DNA of 64,000 nucleotides from Euborellia annulipes (GCA_023213315.1 JAKCPI010025583.1:62001-126000); one strand, 5' to 3'. Shown: positions 33,990 through 45,563, counted from the stretch's first letter. The notes: generated from the letters alone by a model not told the origin. Translations and numbers: made by a program.

Positions 33990-34283
33990 TAAATAATTCT
34001 TTTCATTGGACTGAGAACTTTGAGCAATTGTTTGTTGAAAAATATCAGGTGATTCTATACAAGTTTCTTCTATAATATTTGATGATGAATCCTTATCTGA
34101 TGCTAATGTACTTAACAAATTTCTTGTTATTCTCTTTGAAGAAAAATTTGGTGTAGAACAATTGACAATTGAAGACATCCTTAAAGGAGTTTTTCTGAAT
34201 CTATTACTAGAATCTGGACTTTTATTAAATGTTTCTTGGAAGAGTTCGGGAGATTCACCATAAAAACAAGATGCATTTGGAAT
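33990..34283 (-). other. possible host exon, disordered polypeptide
   Basis: The minus strand is open for about 98 codons, with a Ser/Asn/Thr-rich composition: SPELFQETFNKSPDSSNRF, then VNCSTPNFSSKRITRNLL, then CIESPDIFQQTIAQSSQS. It has no transposon motifs and looks like a disordered regulatory region. It abuts the BEL/Pao tail at one side and T-rich repeat-like DNA at the other, and no splice sites are clear. It could be an earlier exon of the minus-strand gene at 27.9-19.7 kb, but that link is only by strand. Confidence 0.3.
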
Positions 34284-35716
34284 TTTTTTTTTAGATAGAT
34301 AGATTTTTATTTATGCTCTGAGGTTACTGCCTCCTGGAGTATCTGAAAATAATATTTATACATTTCCCAAATCACTGATAGCTACAATGTCCTCCTCACC
34401 TCAGCTTCATCGCCGCACGGCAATCGTGCCCCTCTGCTCTTTTAACAAAAGATCGAAAAATTTGTACTTGAAAGTCTCCAACGGGGAATCAATAAAAAAA
34501 TCAATCAATAAAAAAATGATGATGGCATAATTTAATTAAAGCCGAAACGTTTTCTTTTATTGGGAGGCTATCCCGTTGGGCCGACATCCTCTCCTTTTAT
34601 TTATCTAATCGTTCTCTCATTGTTGAAAAATTTTTAATTTGAGATATATTGTTGGAAGAAGGGTTATATTTTATTTTTAATACTTTTTTATTGTTGCCTA
34701 AATTTTATTTTATATCCTATAATATTACAGATCTCATGGGAGAGGAGAAGCACTTCGTGGTCCTGGATCTGGACCCACACTAAGAATAAATTTCACATTT
34801 ATATATTTAATACATTAGTTAGTAAATATTTTTATACATACATACCGAAAATGTATGTATCAAACTAATTTTTAGTGATCCGATTAATATTGGAATCGTA
34901 AACAAATTCATCTAAAAACTATTTAACATATTTATACAAACTTCTCTAATTTCTCAAAAATGAAAAATTGATCCGGCCATAAATAATACAGACTTTTTTT
35001 TTAATCCAATAAACCATCACACACTTGCATTGAGGACTTGGTTATTTTATGTTCCTCATTGTTAGTGTTTATGTGATTCTATTTCTTCAAAATTATTTTT
35101 GCCCGGGACAATATATTATGAAATATATTTAACGAAAAAAAAATAAATAAATAAATAATATTATCACTCACCAAATATGATAAGCCTCGCTGATCCATTT
35201 GTTCCATTAAGTGAAGCTCAAGAATTTCTTTCTTGACATGCGTTTAATTAACGTTATTGTCACTTATTTTATGTCTGTGTCTCTTTTGTAATTTTGGATT
35301 ATTTACATTAGCTTTAGATAAATGGTTAAGAGTAATTTAATATACATAAACTTACATATGATTATGTAAATATATATGTATATGTATATAAAATTACAGT
35401 AGGCCCTGTTCACAAGTAGTGACCACATTATCTAATTCATGTAAAATAAACTCAAAAATATTTAAATCACTTTAAATGTTAACTAAATAGAGTTCTTTTC
35501 TTCTTAATTTTTTTTTTTTTTTTCTGACACATATTACAATTTTTTAAAATATCTTTTGTTGATAATCATACACGTATAAACACTGATAATATATGTATAT
35601 CTTAATATTTATTATCTTTTTTTTTTTTAATATCCAACTATTCATTATGATCATATAATATTTAATAAAAAATATATTTATGTTGGCGAAGAAGGGGGGC
35701 ATTGTGAGTTCCCGTG
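34284..35716. other. non-coding stretch with one hammerhead-like motif
   Basis: 34290-34500 is GC-richer (CTCAGCTTCATCGCCGCACG near 34400) and may be an element end. 34514-34556 reads ATGATGATGGC...GCCGAAACGTT, a weak hammerhead-like set. The rest is AT-rich. Confidence 0.4.
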
Positions 35717-35820
35717 TTAGGGACTCAGCAGCAGCAAACACACGCAAAATATTAAACAGTACAGATGAGAAGAGCGATGATGAGCCTGACCACCATGTTG
35801 CATGGCAGCCGGATATTCGC
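35717..35820 (-). CDS. candidate terminal exon with GPI-anchor-like tail
   Basis: A strong acceptor (pyrimidine-rich TTCTATCTTCTTTTTTCAG ending at 35821) precedes 34 codons and a TAA stop at 35717. The peptide is EYPAAMQHGGQAHHRSSHL followed by a 14-residue hydrophobic tail LYCLIFCVCLLLLSP. Small residues (A, G) upstream and a hydrophobic C-terminus are the usual form of a GPI attachment signal, as in many neuronal Ig-domain cell-surface proteins. The local GC content stands out from the AT-rich surroundings. The parent gene is not visible, and earlier exons should lie at higher coordinates. Confidence 0.45.
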
Positions 35821-35883
35821 CTGAAAAAAGAAGATAGAAAATACATTAATCGCTAGTCGTGTCTATTTCGTGCACTGTCACTA

Positions 35884-36330
35884 TCGAAAAAAAATCGATA
35901 TATCAAACACTGATATTTTTTTTACTATCGTAGATATATCGATTTTTTTTGCTTCCATGATATCAAAGTAAGAAGATATCATAAAACAATATATTTCATA
36001 TATAGGGTAAGAGAAAGTAAAACATAGTCCGTTATACAAAAAAATCGATATATCGAGAAAAAATATTGATTCTTCGATATATCGACATTTTTGATATTAA
36101 TTGTTTCGATAAATCGATATTTTTTTCTCGATATATCGATATTTTTACCCGATATCGATACCATATATCGATATTGTATACCAACTATTGTATTTTCTTT
36201 ATTTTAATTTGCTGGAAGCAATACTTATTATCACTAATGAATTCCTCTTTTGCCTTCTATTTTCGTTTTGAAATTTATTTGTAAAGTAAAGTAGTTTTTT
36301 TCTCGATATATCGATATTTTTACTCGATTT
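35884..36330. repeat. cluster of TATCGATA-type palindromes
   Basis: ATCGATAT, TATATCGA and TATCGATA words occur about fifteen times in 450 bp, many set in runs such as TCTCGATATATCGATATTT. Unlike the CAATCGATTG arrays, spacing is irregular. TATCGATA is the Drosophila DRE core, but no regulatory role is shown here. Confidence 0.75.
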
Positions 36331-37219
36331 TTTCATCAAATCCCTTTTGCTCACTTAAGGAGGAGTAGGAGCGAAGCTCTTTTTAAGCTCTATTTCGTTA
36401 TATAGTAACCCGAATATTTTTTTTGAACTCTTAATAATGTCCAAAGAGCGCAAAATTTCATTTCGAAATTCCTACCCTTAACGAGACAAACAGATCTCAG
36501 CTAATATAGATATTTAATTAAATTGTTGATAATAATATTTATTGTCTTTTTATAGCCTCTTCAAATGAAGATGGCTCAATAAATTTAGACCGAAAGTTTT
36601 GAGAGTTTTGAATTGAAACCGAGTGCTCAGTTTGGCTGCTGATTCTCTTTTCTCCTGGCATCAAAACTTTTCCAGCCACAAATTTTCTACTAATCAGAGA
36701 TGCGTGTGTTACTCCGAAATTTAATTCATGAAATCTGCAAGCTAATTTTATGGAATAAGCAAATTAAAAGCAATGAATACGCTAGTCCACGATCTATAAA
36801 CGAGAAAACAAGAGGAAAAAAAACAAACATTGAATGACTTTTCCTAATTAGGCTAAATATTAATATAAAATTTCCGAATTAAAATTTTTTGTGAGATTAA
36901 TTTTAATTAACATAAAATTTGTTAATGTTTAAATGTCTTTTATTTATTTCGTCTAAAATATGCAACATAAAATGCTTGTGTCTATTATTGTACAAGAACA
37001 ATTTAAGCTTATATAATTAAGCAAAAAATATTAGCGAGACCAACTCCATTGGAATGAATATATCTTAAACAATTTAATTAAATTTTTTTTCAGCTGCTGT
37101 ATCTAGAGCAGTCTTAACAAATTTTTCATTTTCTTTTGTTGCTAATTTCTTACGACATAAATTAAAATATCATTTTTTTTTAAATAAGTTAATTTAATAT
37201 TTATTTGGGAATATTAGCC
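36331..37219. other. AT-rich non-coding stretch
   Basis: 36563-36600 has a degenerate hammerhead-like set (ATGAAGATGGC, then GACCGAAAGTTTTG). Otherwise nothing recognised. Confidence 0.4.
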
Positions 37220-38008
37220 AATTTAGGTGAGTACTGAAACAAAGTTCCAACCACAGCGCATGCAAGAAGTGTGTCACACGGGGGGGGGGCGCAAAAAAAA
37301 AAAAAGTAAAAAGCTTCTCAGTCCAAACATTGCTCACTAATTTAAACAACACAGAATCTGTTTATTAAAGATATATAAGAAGTGCTTATATTGTTTATTA
37401 TACACTTAATAAGATTGAAAATTCTAAATTCAATTGCTTTTTGGAAAAGTATTGAAACGGGACATTCTTTCTGAATCAATCTTGAGAAAGAAATTTAATA
37501 AGATGCTGTTTTTTTTTTTTTATTATTATTATAATTTTTAAATGTTATTCAAATTTAATATTTTAAATGAATTTTTTTTTTAAATATTCTTTAATTTAAA
37601 AATCTAAACTTATGTAGTGTTTTATGTAATTACATTCTATACTACTAGGTATTATATAAATTATCATATTTTTGGAAATAAGTTCTTTTACGCGCCTTAC
37701 AGTAGGGTGAATGGCAGAATTCGTCACGTAACAAAAAAGCGTTACAGAATTCGATCGCCTGCGGAGGAAGGCGAGGCTAGCTGAAGTCTTGGCAAAATAA
37801 ATAATTCTTTTCTTTTTTTAAATAATATTCATATTAAATTATATTCGGCGTTGAAAAAAAAGGCGTGAGGACAAAAATATAAGGAGGGAGGGCGCTTAAA
37901 AAAAAAATTCTCAGTAGCGCCCCCGACCACCCTAAGGCTTATTTTTTGGTGTGACGCACTTCTTGCATACGCTGTTGTTGGAACTTTGTTTCAGTACTCA
38001 CCTAAATT
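37220..38008. mobile_element. 789-bp element with 60-bp terminal inverted repeats
   Basis: Left arm 37220-37279 (AATTTAGGTGAGTACTGAAA, on through AAGAAGTGTGTCACAC) is the reverse complement of 37949-38008 with a few differences. The inside contains part of the dispersed repeat R3 (37690-37870) and a G-run. No coding content. Target duplication not identified. Confidence 0.75.
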
Positions 38009-38943
38009 CAAAATTTCTCTAAGAAGTGTTTGAAAAATAGACTAGAAAAACTCCATACAGTAAATCAGAGTTTTTATTTTTTAATTTATGACACGATCTA
38101 ATATCAAAAAATATTAGAAAAAATTTCTTTTAAGGTAAATGTTAAAAAAAAAAAAAAAAAAAACTAACATTAAAATAATATGTTAAATGGAAATGAAATA
38201 ATTTGCAAGATAAATGTCCGTTTAAGATAAAAAATTTTTTTACCTGAGTGATAATTTATAAAAAAAAAAAATCGTCTCACATGAGTAATAAACAAAACAA
38301 AGAGTTTTTTTTTTTTTTTTTTTTTTTTATTTTTTTGCCTTGCACGTTCATCTCCCATTGATTTTAACTTTACTTTTATGATAGCACAAAAACTGTTTTC
38401 TTGTAAGACAAAAAATCAACCACCAACTTCAACGTGACCTAAACGGTTTAAGTTTATTATAGAGCAAAAAAAAAAAAAAAAAAAAAGAAACACTCCTGGC
38501 AATGATGAAGTAATTATATGTGTAGCTGCTCATTAATTTATGTTGGTCATTAGAATTAAATAACAAGTGAATTATAATAATTATTTTAATATAATCCATT
38601 ATTTAATAAAATAATATTAATCTTTATTAAATTGTATTAATATATTATTAATCCCTCCGCCCTTCCATTATGTATTTAGATGCTTTTGAATTTGCATTTT
38701 TTTTAAACAAATGATTATGATTAGTTTTAATTTGTTAAAAAAATTTATTAAAAATATAATTTTATAAAAAAAAAAAAAAAAAAAAGAACCCATAAAAATA
38801 ATAATAATAATAATAATTTGTTAAAAAAAAGTAATACAAAATCAAAATACATTATGTACCGGCCAGGGATGGGGGAGGGAGGGGGGGGGGTTGATAGACC
38901 CCTCCATCTATATTCGGGCAAAAATTATGTTATATTGTCATTC
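38009..38943. other. AT-rich non-coding stretch with long T and A runs
   Basis: Poly-T of about 25 near 38306-38332, poly-A near 38467-38485 and 38767-38785, and a G-run near 38880. Nothing coding. Confidence 0.5.
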
Positions 38944-39203
38944 ATATATGGACCCTGTTATGCAATGGTGTGTCAAAGACCAAACATCGAGTTTTGAGAA
39001 AATCAACAATAAAGTCTTTTGTTTTCATTGGATTATATATAATTTTTCTTGTCAATTGTACAAGTAACATTAAATATAAATTTTTTTAGGACATATTTCA
39101 TAAAAAATACTATTAATTAAAGCATTTCAAACAATATTCCTTGCTTAACTCAATTTTGAATTTTTTGGTCTTTGACACACCATTGTATAACAGGGTCCAT
39201 ATA
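38944..39203. repeat. 260-bp inverted-repeat unit (MITE-like)
   Basis: ATATATGGACCCTGTTATGC and CAATGGTGTGTCAAAGACC at the left are matched by their complements at the right (about 41 bp per arm). No coding content. Family unknown. Confidence 0.75.
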
Positions 39204-39352
39204 TCCTTTAGCGTATACTACAAACAGAGGCCATTTTCGGAGTTTTGAAAGACGCCCCCAAGGAAATACATTTCAAAATAATATTCTATTTTTCCCCTTG
39301 AATATAATAATTATTGAACTACAAAAAAAAAAAAAAAACTTTTCTATTAAAG

Positions 39353-39435
39353 AAAAGGGTGAATAAATAGATCCAGAGCTAGTATTCAGGATATTATTCT
39401 GAATACTAGCTCTGGATCTATTTATTCACCCTTTT
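39353..39435. repeat. perfect 37-bp hairpin
   Basis: AAAAGGGTGAATAAATAGAT and GAGCTAGTATTCAG in the left arm (39353-39389) are perfectly complemented in 39399-39435 around a 9-base loop GATATTATT. Origin unknown. Confidence 0.9.
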
Positions 39436-40967
39436 CAATAATATCCACCAGGCTGCCCCTATCTTCATCATTTTCTATTAAAAGTTGTGTTGATTGTTAT
39501 TCTTTTAAAACTTTGATTAAAGAAATTTTCTTTAATTTTTTTTGAATAAATTACTATTAAGTGATAATCTTTTATTGACAAAATAATAACCTTAGGGGTT
39601 TGTGATTCGTGTTAAAAGGTTTTAAAGAATGTAGATTGACTCCTTTCTGCACAGGAGATCGACTTGTTCGTGGGTTGAATTAGAAATAAGCCAGTTAGGA
39701 CAGTTTCTTCATTCATTGTTAAGTAGCTATTGGCCATTGGTTAAGTATTATCAAAAGGAAAAATAAAACAAATAATTCTACTTCGTAAAATAACGATTAT
39801 AATAATATTTAGTCGTGTGGTCATTACAAGGCTAAGTTGCTTAACCAAGGATCAGCTACTTGACCATGGTTGGCCATTAGATATGAATCTAAGTGGAAAT
39901 TTAGACAGATTTTATTGAGTCAAAAAAAATTATTTTCGGGATGCAAAGTATCATCCATTATAGTCCACTTCCACATCGTCCAGACAAAATTTGGTCCTTC
40001 GAACCGGATATGAACAAGCGACCTATGCAATATTTGAAATATTCCTTTATTTTCTTCAGGGAAATTAATTTCAGTTCACAAGAGATAGTTTCGGGCCTAG
40101 TGGAACTATCTTCAAGGTCACATTTAAATTTTTCTAATTCTTTTTTTTGACAATTATTATATAACTAATTAAATAAGCTTTTTCTGTATCATATTTTTAC
40201 AGCTTTCATTTTCATTCTATCAATCTTTTGTTTTCGAATTATTTAATTTTAAAATCAGTGAGACTTTTGGTGTACCGTATATACATATATACATGTTTCA
40301 ATTGAAACAAATAATAGATCTAAAAATGTCAAAAAAGAAATATGTGAAAATAAAATTTAAATGTTTTAGGCTTTGAAGATGGTTCCCCTGAGACCGAAAT
40401 CATATAACATATGAGATTCGGTCGTGGCAGACGGACGTGCCTTACATGTAGTCCCAATTATTTTTTATTAATTAACTAATACAGTTATGATCCTGCGATA
40501 AATTTTATATCAGTGAGTTCACTGATGTTTCAGCATTGGTCAATTTTGTTCTAGATGGACAGTATTTGTTGTTTACCTTACTTGATGAATAGCTCTTTCA
40601 AGCTCATTTACACTCTTCTACATAAATTCGATTAATATTAACAAACATATGTTTGTTTTTTATTTTTTGTTCTTCTCTCTCTGAGAAAAAATTTATTTTC
40701 GATTATAAAGTGTGAATGAAACATAATGCATTGTAACTTGGGTGAACAACCCTTCAGGCAGGGCCATAGAGCTTTGACACGCAGAATTACATGCTTAAAA
40801 ATTTCTAACAACAAATATAAAATATACTAGTATTTTGAACAGGGGACATTTAAATGCTAAAAATGTTTACAAATAAAAACATAGAGTATTTTGTACTGTA
40901 AATTTTAGTACTGGTGAACTTTTGACATTGAACTGAGGACAATAAACTATCTCAGATTTTTTGGAAA
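39436..40967. other. non-coding stretch with retroelement traces
   Basis: 39988-40004 reads TTTGGTCCTTCGAACCGG, close to the primer-binding region of the BEL/Pao element at 45545. 40094-40130 and 40375-40415 hold inverted TTGAAGAT...CCCGAAAC-type words. No gene recognised. Confidence 0.35.
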
Positions 40968-41105
40968 GAAGTTCTTTAACGCAGCTTACGCAGATTGAAA
41001 TGGGAGAAAATTGAACGTAACAAAAATGCGTTCTCAGCGCCCGAGCGACGGCGGAGGAAGGCGAGATTGGCCGAAGCTTTGGCGAGGCCACGCCCACTGT
41101 TCCAT
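40968..41105 (+). repeat. dispersed repeat R3, copy
   Basis: GAAGTTCTTTAACGCAGCTT, then CAGCGCCCGAGCGACGGCGG, then GCGAGGCCACGCCCAC. GC-rich against its AT-rich surroundings. Related copies at 37690, 42905, 48535 and 55155. Confidence 0.8.
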
Positions 41106-42904
41106 TTGAGTTAGATTCCGGCAGCCAGTTCACATAAGAGTTACAGAACTTGATCCAGTTATTGAAACATCTCGGACATGTACATATTTAATTATTCAAA
41201 TTATTTTTTGTTTGACGACTTTGATCCTAAAAGAAAATAATCCCTTAAATGGCATACTCCAGTTCTTCCTGGCACGACCGAATCAATTTTGGTGAGGATA
41301 GGTGGGCTATTAGGGGAGGAGGAGGCCCAAAAAAAATGTGTCTGCAAAATTAGTTTTCTGTGAAAATAAAGGAATATTTCAATTTTTATTGAAGGAAAAC
41401 AATACCTGATTTACAAGTAACTTCTATGACAATATCTACATAACTAGTGGTTTGATTAATTTAGACTATTATATAATCTAATGAATTCATCGTAAGCACT
41501 AGTTTAAACATTTTTAAAATTAAAATTATCTACCTTCAGTTAGTTTTTAATAAGGTTCTAGTGATGTTTAACATCAAAATGTACATAAACCAAATAAATC
41601 TTCTTTTTTATACTAAACCAAGTATTTGCTTTTAAATATTATTAAATTAATTTATTATTGTTGTGAAAAGCACGAGTGTCGGTATCGTCAAATTTAAAGG
41701 TCTCGATGTGAGTAATTTTGCTTTGCTAGTTTCGGCATAAAATAGAATATTTTAACTACAAACTCTTTAATTTTCTCGGTGTCGTTGTTGACAAATCAAA
41801 ATTACCGGTCAGCCGACACTTCAGTCCTGATGAAAAGACTATGGATTGCGATAATTCATTGAGTTGCCTACTTTCAAGCAAGCAAACACGAATGCATTAA
41901 TATTACGTTAATAAATGAAATTAAAAATAAAATAATATATTGTAATACCAGCGCTATAGTGAAAAAACTTTTTTAATTCAATTATTTTTATAAAAAAAAA
42001 TCATAAGTGATTGTTTGCAATTTCTCACATAGAAATTACGTCCAGTTTGATTACAATGCAATTTAAAATACTGAGTGGAGTTTATTGTCGGGTATCGAGT
42101 CATATTTACAATTAGAAAGAGGATCAAAAGCTAAAATACATTTTTTTTTTGTTTATTCGTTGAATTTATGAATTTTATTTTTTTATACTTTTACAATTAG
42201 TGCATAGACCCCTCTTCTTGTTTAGAACGGGCGTTACCCTATGCTTTTTTTTGATGATACTCTCTGATTGTTCAACACTAAAAAAAGCGTATAATGAATA
42301 GAAAACAATTTTTATTTTAATTTCCCATTATCAATAAAAAAAAAAATCTAACAAATGAACGCCTTTGAATTTTTTTTTTTTTTAATATTGAATTAGATTC
42401 ATACGAGTTTTTGTATTTTAAAGGGAAAAATCATTTAAATAGATAAACGACAGCATTTTCATCCATTATCTCTTATGTTCTCTTCATGTATTAAAATATA
42501 AAATTTTTAATAAGTGCTTTGACTACACTTAGCAAGGGAAAACTCTTAACATATTTTCTAGTAATTTTAACAACCACTTCGAAAAAAGCATTAAAAGGAA
42601 ATAGTATTTCCACTCCCCTTCTGCTCTTAGCCTAATGACATGACCTCACTCGTAAACCAATAAAATCGAAAGCTGTTCATTTAACACATTTAATTTTTGA
42701 TAACATGATTGAGTGATCAAAACATTTATATAATTTTATTAAAACATTTCAGTTTTTTTTTTCGTATACTAAAAAAAAAAAAAATCACCTGAGTGAACCT
42801 CGTGATTTATTTAAAATCCTATTTATAACTTTTTGGCCATTATATGGTAAATCAAGCACCATCACTCTCGTGAAATATAAAAAAAGTTCTTTTTTTTTTT
42901 GGAT
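41106..42904. other. AT-rich non-coding stretch
   Basis: No coding frame, repeat copy or RNA gene recognised. Confidence 0.5.
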
Positions 42905-43069
42905 CGAAGTTCTTTAACGCGGCTTAAGCAAGGTGAATTGGGAGAAAAGGTAACGTAACAAAAACGCGTTCCTAACAAAAATGCGTTCCCAGCGCCCGAA
43001 TGAAGGCGGAAAAAGGCGAGATTAGCCGAAGTCTTGTCGAGGCCACGCCCACCTCCTTTTCTTTATTAC
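42905..43069 (+). repeat. dispersed repeat R3, copy split by the BEL/Pao insertion (left part)
   Basis: GAAGTTCTTTAACGCGGCTT through CGAGGCCACGCCCACCTCC, stopping at ATTAC (43065-43069), the duplicated target. The copy resumes at 46280 (ATTACCTTCAGG, then CCGGGGGTCCTACGACCCC). Confidence 0.8.
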
Positions 43070-43779
43070 TGTATAGGTTGGGTTTAAAATGTTAGGAAAT
43101 GAATGAGGTTAACTGCTCAAATCAAAAGAAAGAAATATTAGAGTAAAAAATAAATTTATTAAAGATAAAAAAATAACAAGAAAAAGGGATGTGAAATATA
43201 TACAAAGTGAAAAGGTGTAGGTGGGGAAAGTGAATGTGGTGATTAACTTTTGCTAATGTAAATTAGCCCTGAAAAGGGCTGTTGGTTGCGAAGAGCTCTT
43301 GAGGAAGGCTGTACCTTGTGTCTTGAATCTTGAAGTAATGTTGTTGATGAAGATTGTAGCTTGTGTCTTGAGTCTTGATGTAGCGTTGGTAATAAAGGCT
43401 GTATCTTGCGTCTGGAGTCTTGATGTGGCGTTGTTTTACTTGAGAGCTGAAGGTAGGCTAGTTGCCAATTGAATACGACGTGCTCGACTCGGTGTCTTGA
43501 TTGCAAGTGAAGAGTGGGCGGGGGGTGAGCCAGTATTTATAGCCAAGTTAAGCCAGAGCAGCGTCGGCTCTTCCTATTGGCTGCAGGCTAGAGCGAGGCA
43601 TAGTCGAGCGCGCATGGGTAGTGATGGTGGGAGAAGGAGTGGTGGTGGGGGAAGCCTCCCGGCTCAGTCGTTCGAGAGCCGAGTCACGAGTAGTAGAAAG
43701 GGGAGAAGAAATAATGGAAATTGTCTTTTCGTTTAGTCGCTTGTGCTAGTGTTACGGGGCATCTACTAGCGACTGAACA
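43070..43779 (-). repeat. BEL/Pao long terminal repeat (3' LTR on the minus strand)
   Basis: 710 bp, starting TGTATAGGTTGGG and ending GACTGAACA on the plus strand, hence TG...CA ends. It is nearly identical to 45567-46279. The preceding ATTAC (43065-43069) matches the ATTAC after the other LTR, a 5-bp target duplication. The near-identity of the two LTRs implies recent insertion. Confidence 0.95.
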
Positions 43780-45436
43780 TTGCCCCCGGCGTGAGGGGCT
43801 GTGGCCTCTCACAGGGATCTATGGGAAGCGGAGAGAGTTTTATAATCGGTTGAGTAAACTCACCGCTTGCAGTTTTGAGAGCGACGGATCTCACCAGATT
43901 ATCTTTTCCAAGATGAGTTTTAATGACTCTGCCTAGTCGCCATTGTTGAGGTGGAGTTTTCTCTTCTCGGATCAGTACCAGTTGCCCTTCGACGAGATTC
44001 GGAGTTTTTCTTAGCCATTTCGGCCTCTGTTGTAGACGAGATAAATATTCCGTTGACCAACGACGCCAGAAATGTTCGATAAGTTGTTGGCATCGTTGCC
44101 AATTGGATAGACGTCCAGGTGGAATATGAGAGATGGAGGGTTCAGGAAGAGCTTGTAAAGGTTCTCCGATTAGAAAGTAACCGGGCGTTAGTGGAGATAG
44201 GTCTTCAGGGTCCTCTGTTATTTGTGTAAGAGGCCTAGAATTGAGACAGGCTTCTATTTGGTGGAGAGTGGTTGAAAATTCTTCCATTGTAAGAAGTGAG
44301 TTGGCTAGCACTCTACGTAGATGGTACTTTGTAGATTTGACTCCAGCTTCCCAGAGTCCACCATGATGCGGAGCGGCAGGAGGATTGAAATGCCATCGTA
44401 TGCCTTCGGACGAGACGAATCGGTCGAGTTTGTGCTGATCTTCCGATTGAGCTTGTTTCAATAATTTCTTTAGCTCTCTATCAGCTCCGATGAAGTTCGT
44501 AGCCTGACCTGAGTAAATATCGGTTGGTCGGCCTCGTCGAGATACGAAGCGTTTTAAGGCAGCAATGAAAGCGTCGGTTGATAGGTTGCTGACTAATTCT
44601 AAATGTATGGCTCTGATTGCAGTTGTTTTACTTACATCATTAGCGAGAAGTTTTTTCGTGGCATTAGTGGTGGTAGTAGTAGTGACATTTGTGCCCGTGG
44701 CGGTACGAGATTTTTGAATAGGCGCTGAGGCGGAAGCGTGGCGATTTATGGTTCTCGTAGTTGTGGTTGTTGTAGTCGATTTCGTTGTTGCTGATGATAG
44801 AAGTGCTGCTGGCTTAGATGCAGGTATTTTGATAACACTAGAAGTAGTTTTGGTGCAAGATACTGGAGCTGAAGCTGTCGTTCGAGAAATGGATCGATTT
44901 GAAGTTGGTGAAAGTGTTCGTGAAGTTGTAGTAGGAGGAGTCGTTGTAGTAAGTGGTTTTTGAGCGGTTGTAGTTGTGGTGGAGGTACTTGTTTTAGCCA
45001 GAGTTGGTTTAGTTGGTGATGTAGGTTGGGATTTTGCCGTTGAAGTTTTGGACGTAGGTAAGGAAATCTTGGGGAGCTTGACTGAGGAATGCTGGCTTGT
45101 TGTTTCGGATCTTGAGGTGCTTGCGGTCTTCTCGAGCTGGAATCTTGCGGTTATGATTAACTCTTCAATTTCATCGTGAATTTCGTCTGCTTCGGCCAAT
45201 AAGGATTGAAAATCTTCATGTTTTGCGTGCTTATGGAGTTGTTTTTCGAATAGTATGAACTCTTTTTCAAGTTCGCTCAGGGTATCGTCGTATTTCTGCC
45301 AGCGGGTATGGGAGGTTTCATCAACCAAGTTTTTATGCTTGGTGATGTTGTTTTTGATGAGGTCAAGACGGGATATAAAAGTATTTTTTGACTCCACATA
45401 TTTTTCCATCCCGATTTGGTTGAGCAGTTGAGGCAA
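43766..45436 (-). CDS. chimeric Gag-integrase protein of a BEL/Pao element
   Basis: A 556-codon uninterrupted ORF. Residues 1-110 are a charged, coiled-coil-like Gag N-terminus (ESKNTFISRLDLIKNNITKH). About 110-270 are a Ser/Thr/Pro-rich linker with Thr runs. About 271-370 are the integrase core (RAIHLELVSNLSTDAFIAAL, HHGGLWEAGVKS with the catalytic Glu at 363). About 454-540 are the integrase C-terminal domain (FWRRWSTEYLSRLQQRPKWL). Capsid, zinc knuckle, protease, RT, RNase H and the first integrase Asp are absent. The second Asp is replaced by Gly at residue 310 (IYSGQATNF). The stop lies just inside the 3' LTR. The ORF stayed open despite the deletion, so it may be expressed, but it cannot be an active integrase. 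Mobility would depend on another copy. Confidence 0.85.
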   Translation of the reverse strand: MPQLLNQIGMEKYVESKNTFISRLDLIKNNITKHKNLVDETSHTRWQKYDDTLSELEKEFILFEKQLHKHAKHEDFQSLLAEADEIHDEIEELIITARFQLEKTASTSRSETTSQHSSVKLPKISLPTSKTSTAKSQPTSPTKPTLAKTSTSTTTTTAQKPLTTTTPPTTTSRTLSPTSNRSISRTTASAPVSCTKTTSSVIKIPASKPAALLSSATTKSTTTTTTTRTINRHASASAPIQKSRTATGTNVTTTTTTNATKKLLANDVSKTTAIRAIHLELVSNLSTDAFIAALKRFVSRRGRPTDIYSGQATNFIGADRELKKLLKQAQSEDQHKLDRFVSSEGIRWHFNPPAAPHHGGLWEAGVKSTKYHLRRVLANSLLTMEEFSTTLHQIEACLNSRPLTQITEDPEDLSPLTPGYFLIGEPLQALPEPSISHIPPGRLSNWQRCQQLIEHFWRRWSTEYLSRLQQRPKWLRKTPNLVEGQLVLIREEKTPPQQWRLGRVIKTHLGKDNLVRSVALKTASGEFTQPIIKLSPLPIDPCERPQPLTPGAMFSR

Positions 45437-45534
45437 TAGGAGAGATTTTTAGAGGTGGTTTAATTACGTTTGGAAAACGTTATAAAGATACGTTTAATTA
45501 ATAAACGTTCTTTTAATCAGCGGACTTTAGGCCG

Positions 45535-45563
45535 TGATTTTATATCAGGCTTTCGAAGGACCA
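45535..45563 (-). other. candidate primer-binding site of the BEL/Pao element
   Basis: Three bases inside the 5' LTR edge, the minus strand reads TGGTCCTTCGAAAGCC. TGG is the complement of a tRNA CCA end, as in other LTR retrotransposons. The tRNA was not identified. Confidence 0.6.

Noticed and set aside
40094..40415. Inverted TTGAAGAT...CCGAAAC words taken as a further hammerhead pair
   Set aside because: At 40094-40130 the word folds into a simple AGATAGTT/AACTATCT stem that uses the would-be core, and at 40375 the core starts TTGAAGA and lacks C3.
44748..45179. Plus-strand frames rich in Val over 44748-45179
   Set aside because: They are antisense to the Thr-rich linker of the Gag-integrase ORF.
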